A DNA stretch of 64,000 nucleotides from NCBI RefSeq assembly GCF_007828045.1, contig NZ_VITN01000012.1, positions 124,001 through 188,000 on the forward strand. Direction: 5' to 3'. Origin of the DNA: Nitrospirillum amazonense (GTDB lineage: Bacteria > Pseudomonadota > Alphaproteobacteria > Azospirillales > Azospirillaceae). The translations under genes were made by a program, and so were the position numbers. The notes beneath the pieces were generated by a model, which was given only the letters and a program-made list of their open reading frames with translations, searched no databases and was not told where the DNA came from. Below are positions 43,257 through 52,044 of the stretch, in pieces (the stretch's first letter is position 1; each line of letters begins with the position of its first letter).

Positions 43257-44294
43257 TCAATGCGTAGCCCGGCCCTCGGCGCCCCGGGTCGACACGCCGG
43301 CCTCGGCGAAGGTGGCCATGCCGGTGTGGCAGGCGACGGCGGCCTGCAGGAGGGGCAGGGCCAGGGCGGCGCCGGAGCCCTCGCCCAGGCGCATGCCCAG
43401 GGTCAGCAGCGGTTCCTGGCCGAGGATGTCCAACAGGCGGCGGTGCGCCGGCTCGGCCGACAGGTGGCCGACGATGCAATGGTCCAGGGCGCGGGGGTCC
43501 AGCTTGTACAGCACGGCGGCGGCGGCGGTGCAGGCGTAGCCGTCCAGCACCACCGGGGTGCGGGCCATGCGGGCCGCCATGATGGCGCCGACAATGGCGG
43601 CCAGTTCATAGCCGCCCAGGGCCCGCAGCACGTGGAAGGGATCGCTCAGCAGGTCGGCGTTGGCGGCCACGCCGGCCGCGACCACGGCCGCCTTGCGGGC
43701 CATGCCGTCGGCATCCAGGCCGGTGCCGGGGCCCACCCAGTCCTCGGCATTGCCGCCGAACAGGGCCAGGCACAGGGCGGCGGCGGATGTCGAATTGCCG
43801 ATGCCCATCTCCCCCAGGCACAGCACGTCGATGCCGGTTTCCACCGCCATCATGCCGTAGGCCATGGCGCGGGCGCAGGCTTCCTCGCTCATGGCGGGGC
43901 CGTGGGTGAAGTCGGCGGTGGGGTTGTCCAGGTCCAGCTCATAGACACGCAGGTCGGCGTCGGCCTGGCCGCACAGCTGGTTCACCGCCGCACCGCCTTG
44001 GGTGAAGTTATGCACCATCTGCGCCGTCACCGCCGCCGGATAGGCCGACACGCCCAGGGCCGCCACGCCATGGTTGCCGGCGAACACCGCCACGCGGGGA
44101 TGCTGCACCCGGGGAGGCGTGCGGCCCTGCCAGGTGGCCAGCCATTCGGTCAGGCTTTCCAACCGGCCCAGGGCGCCGCGCGGCTTGGTCAGCTGCACCT
44201 CGCGCTGCATGACGGTGGTGGCGGCCTCCAGATCCGGGCCCGGCAGGTCGGCCAGGACGCGGCGGAATTCGTCGAAGGAGGGGATGTCGCTCAT
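43257..44294 (-). CDS. cobT: Nicotinate-nucleotide--dimethylbenzimidazole phosphoribosyltransferase
   Basis: 345 residues. Motifs: KPRGALGRLESLTEWLA near the N-terminus, VFAGNHGVAALGVSAYP, MGIGNSTSAAAL, and the C-terminal EGSGAALALPLLQAAVACHTGMATFAEAGV region (quoted in parts). The catalytic Glu is in GEGSGA. It makes alpha-ribazole-phosphate, the lower ligand of B12. Divergent from cobS with 84 bp between, consistent with a shared promoter region. Confidence 0.95.
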   Translation of the reverse strand: MSDIPSFDEFRRVLADLPGPDLEAATTVMQREVQLTKPRGALGRLESLTEWLATWQGRTPPRVQHPRVAVFAGNHGVAALGVSAYPAAVTAQMVHNFTQGGAAVNQLCGQADADLRVYELDLDNPTADFTHGPAMSEEACARAMAYGMMAVETGIDVLCLGEMGIGNSTSAAALCLALFGGNAEDWVGPGTGLDADGMARKAAVVAAGVAANADLLSDPFHVLRALGGYELAAIVGAIMAARMARTPVVLDGYACTAAAAVLYKLDPRALDHCIVGHLSAEPAHRRLLDILGQEPLLTLGMRLGEGSGAALALPLLQAAVACHTGMATFAEAGVSTRGAEGRATH

Positions 44295-44378
44295 GATGCT
44301 CCGGCCCGATAATGGGACCCGCGATCAGGCGCCGGACTGGCGCTGGCGGGCGGACGGGACTTCCCGTATACCGGAACC

Positions 44379-45194
44379 ATGACTGATGCAACGGGGCCGC
44401 GCCTGGGCGGTGTCTTCGCCGAATTCATAGCCGCCGTGATCTTTTTGACGCGGCTGCCCATCCGTTGGCGCGGCGACTGGCCGCAAGACCTGGATTCCCG
44501 GGCGCTGACCTGGTTCCCCATCGTGGGCACCCTGATCGGCGCCATCGGCGGCCTGGTCTACTGGGGCCTCAGCAGCGTCAACGTCCCGCCCCTGCTGGCG
44601 GCCCTGCTGACGGTGGGGGCGCTGATGGGCCTGACCGGCGCCCTGCATGAGGACGGACTGGCCGACGTGGCCGACGGCTTCGGCGGCGGGCGCGACCGCG
44701 AGGCCAAGCTGACCATCATGAAGGACAGCCGGGTAGGCACCTATGGCGCCGCCGCCCTGGTGCTGAGCGTCGCCGCCCGCACGCTGGCCCTGGCGGCGAT
44801 CGCCAGCCCGCACCATGTGGCTGTGGCCCTGATGGGCGCGCACGCCTATTCCCGCGCCTTCCTGCCGGGCATGAAGCTGCTGTTGCCGGAGGCGCGGCTG
44901 GTGGGCAACAGCGCCAGTGTGGGCAAGCCCAACAGCGCCCGCGCCCTGGCGGCGCTGCTGGCCGGCTTCGTCCTGGCGGCCACCACACTGACCAAGCTGC
45001 CGCTGGATGGCGGCATGACCCGCATTGCCATCCTGGCGGTGGCGACCGGCGGCGTCCTGGTCGTGGGTCAGTTGGCCCGGCGCCAGGTGGGCGGCATCAC
45101 CGGCGACGTGCTGGGGGCAACGGAACAGGTGGTGGAGATCCTGTTCCTGGTGGCCGTGACCGGCGCCCTGGGCGCCGCCGTCGCCATGCCATGA
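44379..45194 (+). CDS. cobS: Adenosylcobinamide-GDP ribazoletransferase
   Basis: 271 residues. Membrane protein of 6-8 helices with LTRLPI, the active-site region TGALHEDGLADVADGFGGG (with acidic metal ligands), and KDSRVGTYGAAALVL. It joins alpha-ribazole(-phosphate) to adenosylcobinamide-GDP in the inner membrane. The ATGA overlap with the next gene (45191-45194) indicates a cobS-phosphatase operon. Confidence 0.95.
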   Translation: MTDATGPRLGGVFAEFIAAVIFLTRLPIRWRGDWPQDLDSRALTWFPIVGTLIGAIGGLVYWGLSSVNVPPLLAALLTVGALMGLTGALHEDGLADVADGFGGGRDREAKLTIMKDSRVGTYGAAALVLSVAARTLALAAIASPHHVAVALMGAHAYSRAFLPGMKLLLPEARLVGNSASVGKPNSARALAALLAGFVLAATTLTKLPLDGGMTRIAILAVATGGVLVVGQLARRQVGGITGDVLGATEQVVEILFLVAVTGALGAAVAMP

Positions 45195-45859
45195 GCACGT
45201 CCTTTCCTCCCTCGGCACCGCCCCCCTTGGCGACGCCCCCCTTGGCGACGACGGTGCGGTGGTGGTGGGTGCGCCACGCCCCCCTGGCGCAGCCGCACCA
45301 GATCGCCGGCCAGGCGGATGTGGAGCTGGCCCTGTGGCCGGGCCCCAGCGCCCAGCTGACGGCGGCGCGCCTGCCCACCAGCGCCCTGTGGCTGGCCAGC
45401 CCCCTGGGCCGCACGCGCGAGACGGCCGCGCGCCTGGCGGCCCTGGTCCCCGCCACCCCGCCCGAACCGGCGACCGACCCCCGGCTGATGGAACAGCATT
45501 TCGGCGCTTGGCAGGGCCGCAGCTATGCCGAGCTGGAGGACGCGGGCGACCCGCAGCTGGCCCCCTTCTGGGCCGACCCGGCCGGCGTCGCCCCGCCCGG
45601 TGGCGAAAGCTTCGCCGAGGTGTGCCGCCGCGTGGCCCAGGCGGTGGAGGAGTGGAGCGCCCGGCAAACCGGCGACCGCGACATCATCTGCGTCAGCCAC
45701 GCCGGCCCGGTGCGCGCCGCCATCGCCCAGGCCCTGGCCCTGACGCCCGCCACGGCCCTGTCGCTGGACGTGGCGCCCCTGTCTCTGACCCGCCTGGACC
45801 GCATCGCCACCGCCGATGGCCCCGCCTGGGCCGTGCGCTGGATCAACCGCATCCCCTGA
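45191..45859 (+). CDS. Histidine phosphatase family protein, CobC-like
   Basis: 222 residues. The phosphohistidine motif is VRHAPLAQP (RHAP rather than RHGE), followed by LASPLGRTRETAARLA, LMEQHFGAWQGRSYAE and VSHAGPVRAAI with the second catalytic His. The partner context (cobS overlap) suggests it dephosphorylates alpha-ribazole-5-phosphate or the cobalamin-phosphate made by CobS. The N-terminal 20 residues are Pro/Thr-rich and the start could be later. Specificity is inferred from position only. Confidence 0.82.
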   Translation: MSTSFPPSAPPPLATPPLATTVRWWWVRHAPLAQPHQIAGQADVELALWPGPSAQLTAARLPTSALWLASPLGRTRETAARLAALVPATPPEPATDPRLMEQHFGAWQGRSYAELEDAGDPQLAPFWADPAGVAPPGGESFAEVCRRVAQAVEEWSARQTGDRDIICVSHAGPVRAAIAQALALTPATALSLDVAPLSLTRLDRIATADGPAWAVRWINRIP

Positions 45860-46005
45860 CCCAACTTGCCGCACGGCCGCCTTACTTCGCCTTTAGGGTC
45901 ACCACCACGGTGTCCGCGGCTTAGGGCCTGATGGGGCGTGCCCGTCTGGGGCATGGGCGGCGGCACCCAGATATGGTAGGAATTCTGCCAACAACATCAA
46001 AAGGT

Positions 46006-46024
46006 GGTTCAGCCACGCTGAACC
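46006..46024. promoter_or_regulatory. Short perfect hairpin before the SYLF gene
   Basis: GGTTCAGC-CAC-GCTGAACC lies 22 bp before the proposed start codon at 46047. It may shape the leader RNA or be an operator. Confidence 0.4.
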
Positions 46025-46046
46025 CTGACTAATGAGGATGAGGAAG

Positions 46047-46730
46047 ATGATCGATCGGCGGCAGGTGTTGGCGGGTGCGGCGGCGGGCATGGCGCTCGCG
46101 CTGGGAACCGCGATGCCGGCGCGGGCGGAGGTGACGGAAGCGCAACTGATGGTGGAGCGCGCGCGGCTGACCGCCATGACCCTGCTTGGCGATCCGCAGT
46201 ACGCGCCGCTGAAAAGCCTGCTGGGCCGGGCCAAGGGCGTGCTGATCCTGCCCAACGTCATCCAGGCCGGATTCTTCCTGGGTGGGGGCGGCGGCACCGG
46301 CGTGCTGGTGGCGCGCGGCACCGACGGGTCGTGGAGCGGCCCCGCCTTCTACACCATGGCCGAGGCCAGCTTCGGCCTGCAGTTCGGCGGCCAGCAGGCG
46401 CAGATGATGCTGGTGATCATGACCGACAAGGGCCTGAACGCCGTCATGGACCGCAGCGTGAAGCTGGGCGCCGACGCCAAGGTGGCGGTGGGTGAGCTGG
46501 GCACCCAGGTCGGCGCCGGCTATGGCGTGGGCGTGGACGCCGACATGTACGTTTATGCCAAGACCAGCGGCCTGTTCGGCGGCCTAGCCGTTGACGGCTC
46601 GGTCATCACCCCGCGCAAGGAATGGAACGACATCTTCTACGGCCAGCAGACCACCCCTGAGCAAATCCTGCTGGACCGCGCCTTCTACCGGCCGGAAGCC
46701 CAGGCGCTGGCGAGTGTTTTAAGTCAGTAA
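46047..46730 (+). CDS. SYLF (Ysc84-like) lipid-binding domain protein, exported
   Basis: 227 residues from the third in-frame ATG (46047), which leaves GAGG nine nt upstream; ATGs at 46032 and 46038 lie within the ribosome-site sequence. Signal-like N-terminus with DRRQVLAGAAAGMALALG and AMPARA cleavage, which may be Tat-type (two Arg). The SYLF domain follows: AKGVLILPNVIQAGFFLGGGGG, GPAFYTMAEASFGLQFGGQ, and VDADMYVYAKTSGLFGGLAVDGS. Members bind phosphoinositides or lipids; bacterial roles are unclear. Repeat copy C follows. Confidence 0.87.
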   Translation: MIDRRQVLAGAAAGMALALGTAMPARAEVTEAQLMVERARLTAMTLLGDPQYAPLKSLLGRAKGVLILPNVIQAGFFLGGGGGTGVLVARGTDGSWSGPAFYTMAEASFGLQFGGQQAQMMLVIMTDKGLNAVMDRSVKLGADAKVAVGELGTQVGAGYGVGVDADMYVYAKTSGLFGGLAVDGSVITPRKEWNDIFYGQQTTPEQILLDRAFYRPEAQALASVLSQ

Positions 46731-46825
46731 AGCGCCCCCTCAAACGGCGGACGCGAGCATCCCCCCGCTTGCCTCGTCCTCGCTGCGCCCTTCTTCGCCC
46801 GGGAAGCGCTATCGAGCGCAGCGAC

Positions 46826-46923
46826 AAGGACGCGACCGCGTCCGCCGCAGATTTACGGGGTGCCGAAGGCGGACTGGAAATCGAGGATAGCCAAGGGGCG
46901 GATGCCCCGCCGGCGCCCGAGAA
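46826..46923 (+). repeat. Dispersed intergenic repeat, copy C
   Basis: Begins AAGGACGCGACCGCGTCCGC, then GCAGATTTACGGGG, the GTCCGCC/GGCGGAC inverted pair, TGGAAATCGAGGATAGCCAA and ends CGGCGCCCGAG. Very similar to copy D. It lies between the SYLF gene and the end of the convergent CobD-like gene. DNA just left of it (about 46738-46825) has a reversed relative of the copy B centre. Confidence 0.88.
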
Positions 46924-46941
46924 ACACTGTGTGAGAAGCAC

Positions 46942-47922
46942 TCAAGCCCAGACCAGCGCCAGCAGTGCGATACACACGGCCAGCAGGCCGGCGGCGGCGG
47001 TCAGGGCCACGACGGCGCGCATGTCGCTGGCGTCGACGCGGGCGCGGCCGGTGCCCAGCCAGTCCTCGTAGACCACCATCTCACCCTCCTTGCGCGGGCC
47101 GGCCAGGGCCAGGTTCAGGGCGCGGGCCACGGCGGCCACGGGCAGGGCGGCCGTGCCCTGGATGTGCTGGGTGCGCAGGGCGGCCAGGGCCGTGCCCGGG
47201 CGGCTGCCGGGCACCATCAGGCAGCCCGCCGCCAGGAACAGCACGGTCAGGCGCGCCGGGATCCAATCCATGACCAGCAGGGCGCGCCGCGCCGGCCGGC
47301 CGAAGGCGGCGTAGCGGGGCGAGGTGTGGCCCACCGTCACCGCCACCGTTTCAACCGTCACCCAGATCATCAGGCCGGGCAGGTCGAACAGCGCGAACCA
47401 GAACAGGGGCGCCACCAGGCCCCGGCTGACCTGGCCCACCAGCGCCTCCATCCCCGCCCGCAGCACGGCGTGGCGGTCCATGGACCAGACGGGCTTGTGC
47501 GTCAGCGGCGCCACCGCCTGGCGCAGCACCTCCTCCTCCGCCGCCGTGGCGGCCGCCAGCAGGCCCCGCATGGTGACGAGCAGGCGGCCGAAAAGCAGCG
47601 CCCGCGTCACCAGCAGCAGCGACAGCAGCCAAGCCACGCGCACATGCACGGCGGCGATGGTCAGCACCAGGGCCGCCAGCCCCACCCCGCCAGCCAGGAC
47701 CAGGACCAGCAGGGCGCCGCGCGCCAGGCGCACGCTGTCCAACCGCTCGATCCGGTTCAGGCGCTTGTCGGCCCAGCGCACGGCACCGGCCAGCTGCCCT
47801 TGTGGCGTCGCCAGCCAGCGGTCGACGGCGGGGAAGCCGGCGATGAAGGCGTTCAGCACCAGGGCCAACGCCAGCAGTAGCAGCGATTCCGCCCGGGGCG
47901 GGGCGAACGGCAGGGGAATCAT
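46942..47922 (-). CDS. Divergent CobD/CbiB-family membrane protein
   Basis: 326 residues. Similarity to CobD (adenosylcobinamide-phosphate synthase) is clearest in the middle: GLVAPLFWFALFDLPGLMIW, GHTSPRYAAFGRPARR and DWIPARLTVLFLAAG, with AVRWADKRLNRIER early. Canonical CobD has SDGVVAPLFW, DLLNWIPARL and an early LDALFGDP; here these read SRGLVAPLFW, LVMDWIPARL and LNAFIAGFP. Three to five membrane helices. It may still attach the aminopropanol arm, or serve another membrane role. The start overlaps the hemY stop (ATGA), so it is the last gene of the haem operon. Confidence 0.7.
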   Translation of the reverse strand: MIPLPFAPPRAESLLLLALALVLNAFIAGFPAVDRWLATPQGQLAGAVRWADKRLNRIERLDSVRLARGALLVLVLAGGVGLAALVLTIAAVHVRVAWLLSLLLVTRALLFGRLLVTMRGLLAAATAAEEEVLRQAVAPLTHKPVWSMDRHAVLRAGMEALVGQVSRGLVAPLFWFALFDLPGLMIWVTVETVAVTVGHTSPRYAAFGRPARRALLVMDWIPARLTVLFLAAGCLMVPGSRPGTALAALRTQHIQGTAALPVAAVARALNLALAGPRKEGEMVVYEDWLGTGRARVDASDMRAVVALTAAAGLLAVCIALLALVWA

Positions 47923-49412
47923 GTCCGTCTACCGGGCCTGAGGCTGGCCAGGGTGAACGTCGGCAGCCGGTTCGACAGGCGGCGCAGGCCACCGCCCTCC
48001 GCCCCGCCGCCCTTCCCGCTGCCCTTCCCGCTGCCCGCCGGCGGTTCCGGCGGCGGCAGGAAGCCCAGCGTCTCGGCGGCGGCACTTCGCGCAGCGGCAC
48101 CCGGCGCGCGCCATGACAGCGTGTCGAAACCGCCGCAATGGCCGCACAAGGCTCCCCAGGCGGGGTTCACGCCGCCGCAGGCCTGGCACACCCAGGCGGG
48201 ATCGGGGGCGGCCCTGGCCGCCTGGGCCAGGTGGCCACGCTCCTCGGCACCCTGCCCATGCTCGGCCGTCGCCAGCGCCGCCAGGCGGCGATAGACGCGG
48301 GCGGTGGGCCGCAGGGCCAGGGCGCGGGTCAGGTGGCCGCGCGCCAGGCCCCACAGCCGGGCCTCGGTCGCGGCGTCGGCCAGGGCGACGTGCGCCTCCG
48401 GCACGCTGGCATCCAAGGCTACCAGGGCCTCCAACCGCTTCACCCGGGCCAGCGGGTCGGCGGCGGCGCCGGCCTTCTCTCCCGCCACGCCCCAGGCGGC
48501 GGCCAGTTCGGGATGGGGCGCCAGTTGCCACGACTGCTCCAGGGCGCGGGTGGCGGCGCGGGCGGACCCGGTGGCAGCCAGCAGGCGCGCCGCCTGCACC
48601 GCCGCCGGCACGGAGGCGGGCTCAAGATCGTGGGCCTTGCGCGCCAGCGCCAGCGCCTGGTCCTGGTTGCCGTCGGCCTCCGCCGCGCGGCTGCGTTCCA
48701 CCAGCAAGGCGGCGCGGTGGCGGCGCAGGGCTTCCGCCGGCAGGGCCTTGGCCGCCGTCAGGGCGTCCAGCGTGGCCGCCGCCGCGGTCCAGTCGCCGGC
48801 GCGCGCCTGCAGGTCGAACTGGGTCAGCAGGGGCCAGCGCGCCTTGGGCTTCAGGGCTGCCGCCTCCTGCACCAGGCCCAGCGCCCGCTGGGTCTGGCCG
48901 GCGGCCAACGCCTGCAGGGCAAGGCCGCGCAGGCCGACGAAGGCCATGTCCGGCTGCTTCAGCGCCACGCCACGCTCACGCATGGCGGTGAAATGGCCGG
49001 CCGCCGCCGCCTCGTCCCCCGCCAGTTGCGCCGCCTGGGCGGACAGCAGCAGGGTCAGCGACGGTTCGTTCAGCAGGCCGTCGGCCTTGGCGGCCAAGCG
49101 GCTGGCGTTGGCGCCGTCCCCGCTGGCCACCGCCAGGAAGCCCCGGCCGAGGGCCTGATATCCCCGCGTGCGCCGGCTGGTGCGGCGTCCCGCGCCAAAG
49201 CGCCCGGGGCTGCGCCACACCAGCACAAACAGGCGCACCAGGATGTAGGCCACCACCGCCAGCAGCAGCAGGGCCACGGCCACCACGCCCACCTGAGTCT
49301 GGATGATGTAACCCTGCCAATCCAGCCGCAGGGTGCCCGGCCGCTGCGCCACCCAGACCGCCAGCGCGATGACCAGGCCCAGGCGCAGCAGGAACCACAG
49401 CGTCCGCCTCAT
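47919..49412 (-). CDS. hemY: HemY-type TPR protein with C-terminal zinc ribbon
   Basis: 497 residues. Two N-terminal TM helices (about 5-23 and 42-66), then TPR-like helical repeats over most of the chain, and near residues 405-425 a CQAC-x10-CGHC zinc ribbon followed by a Gly/Pro-rich tail. HemY proteins of this kind (COG3898) occur in proteobacterial haem clusters and are membrane scaffolds; the oxidase of the same name is different. The start overlaps the mitofilin-like stop (ATGA). The zinc ribbon recalls LapB/YciM, a TPR protein with a C-terminal rubredoxin-like unit. Confidence 0.88.
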   Translation of the reverse strand: MRRTLWFLLRLGLVIALAVWVAQRPGTLRLDWQGYIIQTQVGVVAVALLLLAVVAYILVRLFVLVWRSPGRFGAGRRTSRRTRGYQALGRGFLAVASGDGANASRLAAKADGLLNEPSLTLLLSAQAAQLAGDEAAAAGHFTAMRERGVALKQPDMAFVGLRGLALQALAAGQTQRALGLVQEAAALKPKARWPLLTQFDLQARAGDWTAAAATLDALTAAKALPAEALRRHRAALLVERSRAAEADGNQDQALALARKAHDLEPASVPAAVQAARLLAATGSARAATRALEQSWQLAPHPELAAAWGVAGEKAGAAADPLARVKRLEALVALDASVPEAHVALADAATEARLWGLARGHLTRALALRPTARVYRRLAALATAEHGQGAEERGHLAQAARAAPDPAWVCQACGGVNPAWGALCGHCGGFDTLSWRAPGAAARSAAAETLGFLPPPEPPAGSGKGSGKGGGAEGGGLRRLSNRLPTFTLASLRPGRRT

Positions 49413-51274
49413 GGATGGCCCCCATCGGCCGGTTGGGGTTGCGCAGGGGCGCCCCCCTCGGTCGGCACCGGTTCCGCCGGCTTGGCGTCCTCAGGTTTGG
49501 CCGTATCGCCCTTGCCGGCATCGGGGGACGGGGCCAGCGCGCCCCCGGCCGGCTTTTCCTTGGGCGGGGGCAAGCCGGCCTGCACATCGCTGACGGCGCG
49601 GCGCGAGAGCCGGTTCATGGCATCGTCGGCGCTTAGCCGCGCCTGGGCGTCACGCAGCCAGGCCTGGACCTCGGCCGCGGCCGCCGGCGGGCCGGACAGG
49701 GCCGACATCTCTGCCACCGCCGTGCCGATGTCGCCCCGGTCCAACGCGGCGCCGGCGCGCGACACCACGGCGTCGGGCGCATTGCCCTCGACGCGGCCGT
49801 CCTTGCGGCGGATGGTGACCAGGGCTTTGATACGGCCCCACAGCTGTTGCAGCCAGTCGGCCCCCTCCGGCACCTGGGCCGCCTGCTGGGCGGCGGTGGC
49901 GGCGCGGTCGAAGCCCTCGCGCAGGGCCACGGGGCCGGCAAGGCCCGTGGCCTGGCTTTGCGCCAGCCGATCCAGCGCCTGGCGCAGGGCGTCGTCCTCC
50001 GGCGCCAGGCTGCGCACGGCCGACAGCTCCACCCCATAGGGCCGGCCGGACAATAGGGCCGCCTGCAACTGGTTGGTCGCCACCAGCAGGGCCTGGCCGC
50101 GACCGGCGGCGGCCGTCTGCGCCGCCAGGCGGCCGCTCAATTCCTCACGCTGTTGCGCCGACTGGGCCAGCGCCTGCTCCAACGCCCGCTGCCGGTCGGT
50201 CAGGCGGTTGAACTGGTCCGTCATCTGCTCCAGCCGCGCGGCCAGGGCGGGATCGGGGGTCGCCGGAGCCGCGGTACCGTCGCCGCCCACGGCCGGTGCG
50301 GCGGCCAGCCTGGCCTTCAGGTCGGCCACCTCCTGTTCCAGCGCCTGCTGGCGCTGACCGGCGGCGTTCAGGCGGCGGGCCATCTCGGTCAAGGTCGCCT
50401 CCATCCCCGCCTGCTCCGCCGATTGCGCCGGCTGGGCGGGCCCTGATTGGCCGGTCGGTAGGGCGGCGGGCAGGCCGGCGCGGCTCAGCCAGGGGTCCAA
50501 GACGCCCGCGCGGTACAGCGACCAGCCGCCGGCCCCCAGCGCCGCCAGGGAGATCAACAGGGCAAGGGCCGACACGGCCCCGCCACCCCGGCGCGGCGGC
50601 GCGGCGGCGGGCCGGGGCGCATCGCGGCGGATGGCGTCAGGCTTGGGTGTCTCCCTGCGCGGGGCGTCCACCCGGGGCGGCTCCGCCTTGGGGACATCCG
50701 TCTTGGGCAATTCCATGCGGGGGCGATCCACGCGGAAGGGTTCGCCCGGTGGCTGCGGGGGGGGCGGCACGGCGTCGTCTGGCCGGGCACCCAGGCGATA
50801 GCTGCTGGCGGGGGCCGGCGGCTCCCTATTCAGGGAGGGCTGGTCGGCGAGGGGGACGGGGCCAGGCGACAGAGGACGATCGTCCGGCCCCGGCAACGCG
50901 ATGACCGCAGCGGCGGATGCGCTGGCGGATGGATTGGCGAGTGTCTCCGGCGCGCCCATCACGGCGTCCAATTCGGCGGCCTCCAGGACCAGCCCCAGGC
51001 GCGATGCCGCCGCCTCCAGGTCGGCGCGGCGGTTGGGTGGGATATGACCGCGCTTTTTCCAGCCCTGGACCGTGGTCACGGGAATGCCCAGCTTGGCCGC
51101 CATGGGCCGGATGCCGCCGAACCGCTCGACGATGGCGTCCACCTGCGGATTGGTACCCGGCAGATTGGCGCCCGCCAGATTGGCACCGGACTGGGCCAAA
51201 CCGCCTTGTCCTATAGCAGGGGCGGGCCCCATGCCGGGGGTGGGGGACGGGGCGTCCGAACCTTCACCGCTCAT
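49409..51274 (-). CDS. Mitofilin-like inner-membrane protein with N-terminal HTH (carph-isopro-like)
   Basis: 621 residues. N-terminal ~45 residues are low complexity; residues about 46-85 form a small helix-turn-helix (ERFGGIRPMAAKLGIPVTTV, then QGWKKRGHIPPNRRADLEAA), the type called carph-isopro. A long Pro-rich, basic linker follows, one TM helix (about 232-253), a coiled coil (about 285-385) and the mitofilin/HemX-like C-terminal region. It should be an inner-membrane organiser linked to haem enzymes, as MICOS is in mitochondria. Joined to hemD (17-bp gap) and hemY (4-nt overlap). Confidence 0.8.
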   Translation of the reverse strand: MSGEGSDAPSPTPGMGPAPAIGQGGLAQSGANLAGANLPGTNPQVDAIVERFGGIRPMAAKLGIPVTTVQGWKKRGHIPPNRRADLEAAASRLGLVLEAAELDAVMGAPETLANPSASASAAAVIALPGPDDRPLSPGPVPLADQPSLNREPPAPASSYRLGARPDDAVPPPPQPPGEPFRVDRPRMELPKTDVPKAEPPRVDAPRRETPKPDAIRRDAPRPAAAPPRRGGGAVSALALLISLAALGAGGWSLYRAGVLDPWLSRAGLPAALPTGQSGPAQPAQSAEQAGMEATLTEMARRLNAAGQRQQALEQEVADLKARLAAAPAVGGDGTAAPATPDPALAARLEQMTDQFNRLTDRQRALEQALAQSAQQREELSGRLAAQTAAAGRGQALLVATNQLQAALLSGRPYGVELSAVRSLAPEDDALRQALDRLAQSQATGLAGPVALREGFDRAATAAQQAAQVPEGADWLQQLWGRIKALVTIRRKDGRVEGNAPDAVVSRAGAALDRGDIGTAVAEMSALSGPPAAAAEVQAWLRDAQARLSADDAMNRLSRRAVSDVQAGLPPPKEKPAGGALAPSPDAGKGDTAKPEDAKPAEPVPTEGGAPAQPQPADGGHP

Positions 51275-51291
51275 ACGGCGATCCTTTCATC

Positions 51292-52023
51292 CTAAAAAAC
51301 GCGTCCGGGCCCGTCGGGCGCCAGGGCCAGCAGGTCCAACAGGGCGGCCTGGTTGGGATGGGCGGCCACGGCCACGTGGCGGAACAGGGGGGCATCCCCC
51401 AGGGCGCCCGCCACCGTCGGGCTGAGGCACAGGGCTGAAACGGCGCCCAGATCGGCGCCGCCCTGTACCGCAAGGTTAACAAACGTACGCGCCGACCGGG
51501 GAGAAAAAAGCAGCACATGGTTAACCGCCCCGGCCGCCAACGCGTCGCGGACGCCGGGTAGCAGGGCATCCGCCGCCACCGCGCGGTAGAGGACCAGGCG
51601 CCGGGCGGTGAAGCCCTGGGCCGCCAAGGCGCCGGCGGGATCCCCCGCCACGTCGGCTCCCGCAGCGTGCAGCAGCAGGCCCGCGTCGGGCCGGGCTTCA
51701 GCCGCCACCAGGCGAACCAGGTCGTCCGCGTCGCCGGCGGCGGACCACACGGTGGTGAAGCCCAGGTCGCGCGCCGCGGCGGCGGTGCGGTCGCCCACCG
51801 CGTACAGGGGCCACGTACGGGGCGCACCCTGCCGGGCCAGGGCCCGTACGCCGTTGACGCTGGTGATCAGCACGGCCTGCACCGTGTCCGGCGGCGGCAG
51901 GGTGGCCGCCACATCCTCCACCGTCATCAGCGGATCGATCAGGATGTCGTGGCCCAAGGCTGCCACGGCCGCCGCCGTGCGGTCGGCCTCCGGCTGGGGG
52001 CGGGTGATGAGGACGGTGGCCAT
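51292..52023 (-). CDS. hemD: Uroporphyrinogen-III synthase
   Basis: 243 residues with the two-lobed HemD fold: VLITRPQPEADRTAAAVAAL at the N-terminus, VLITSVNGVRALA, YAVGDRTAAAARDLGF, LLHAAGADVAGD, and VLLFSPRSARTF near the C-terminus. It closes and inverts hydroxymethylbilane to uroporphyrinogen III, the common precursor of haem and cobalamin. It follows hemC with 21 bp between. Confidence 0.92.
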   Translation of the reverse strand: MATVLITRPQPEADRTAAAVAALGHDILIDPLMTVEDVAATLPPPDTVQAVLITSVNGVRALARQGAPRTWPLYAVGDRTAAAARDLGFTTVWSAAGDADDLVRLVAAEARPDAGLLLHAAGADVAGDPAGALAAQGFTARRLVLYRAVAADALLPGVRDALAAGAVNHVLLFSPRSARTFVNLAVQGGADLGAVSALCLSPTVAGALGDAPLFRHVAVAAHPNQAALLDLLALAPDGPGRVF

Positions 52024-52044
52024 GGGTGCCGTCCGCTGTCGTGG

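Noticed and set aside
44295-44378. Cobalamin riboswitch between cobT and cobS
   Set aside because: The gap is 84 bp, too short for the ~200-nt element, and no B12-box-like sequence was seen. The 95-bp gap before nrdJ was rejected for the same reason.
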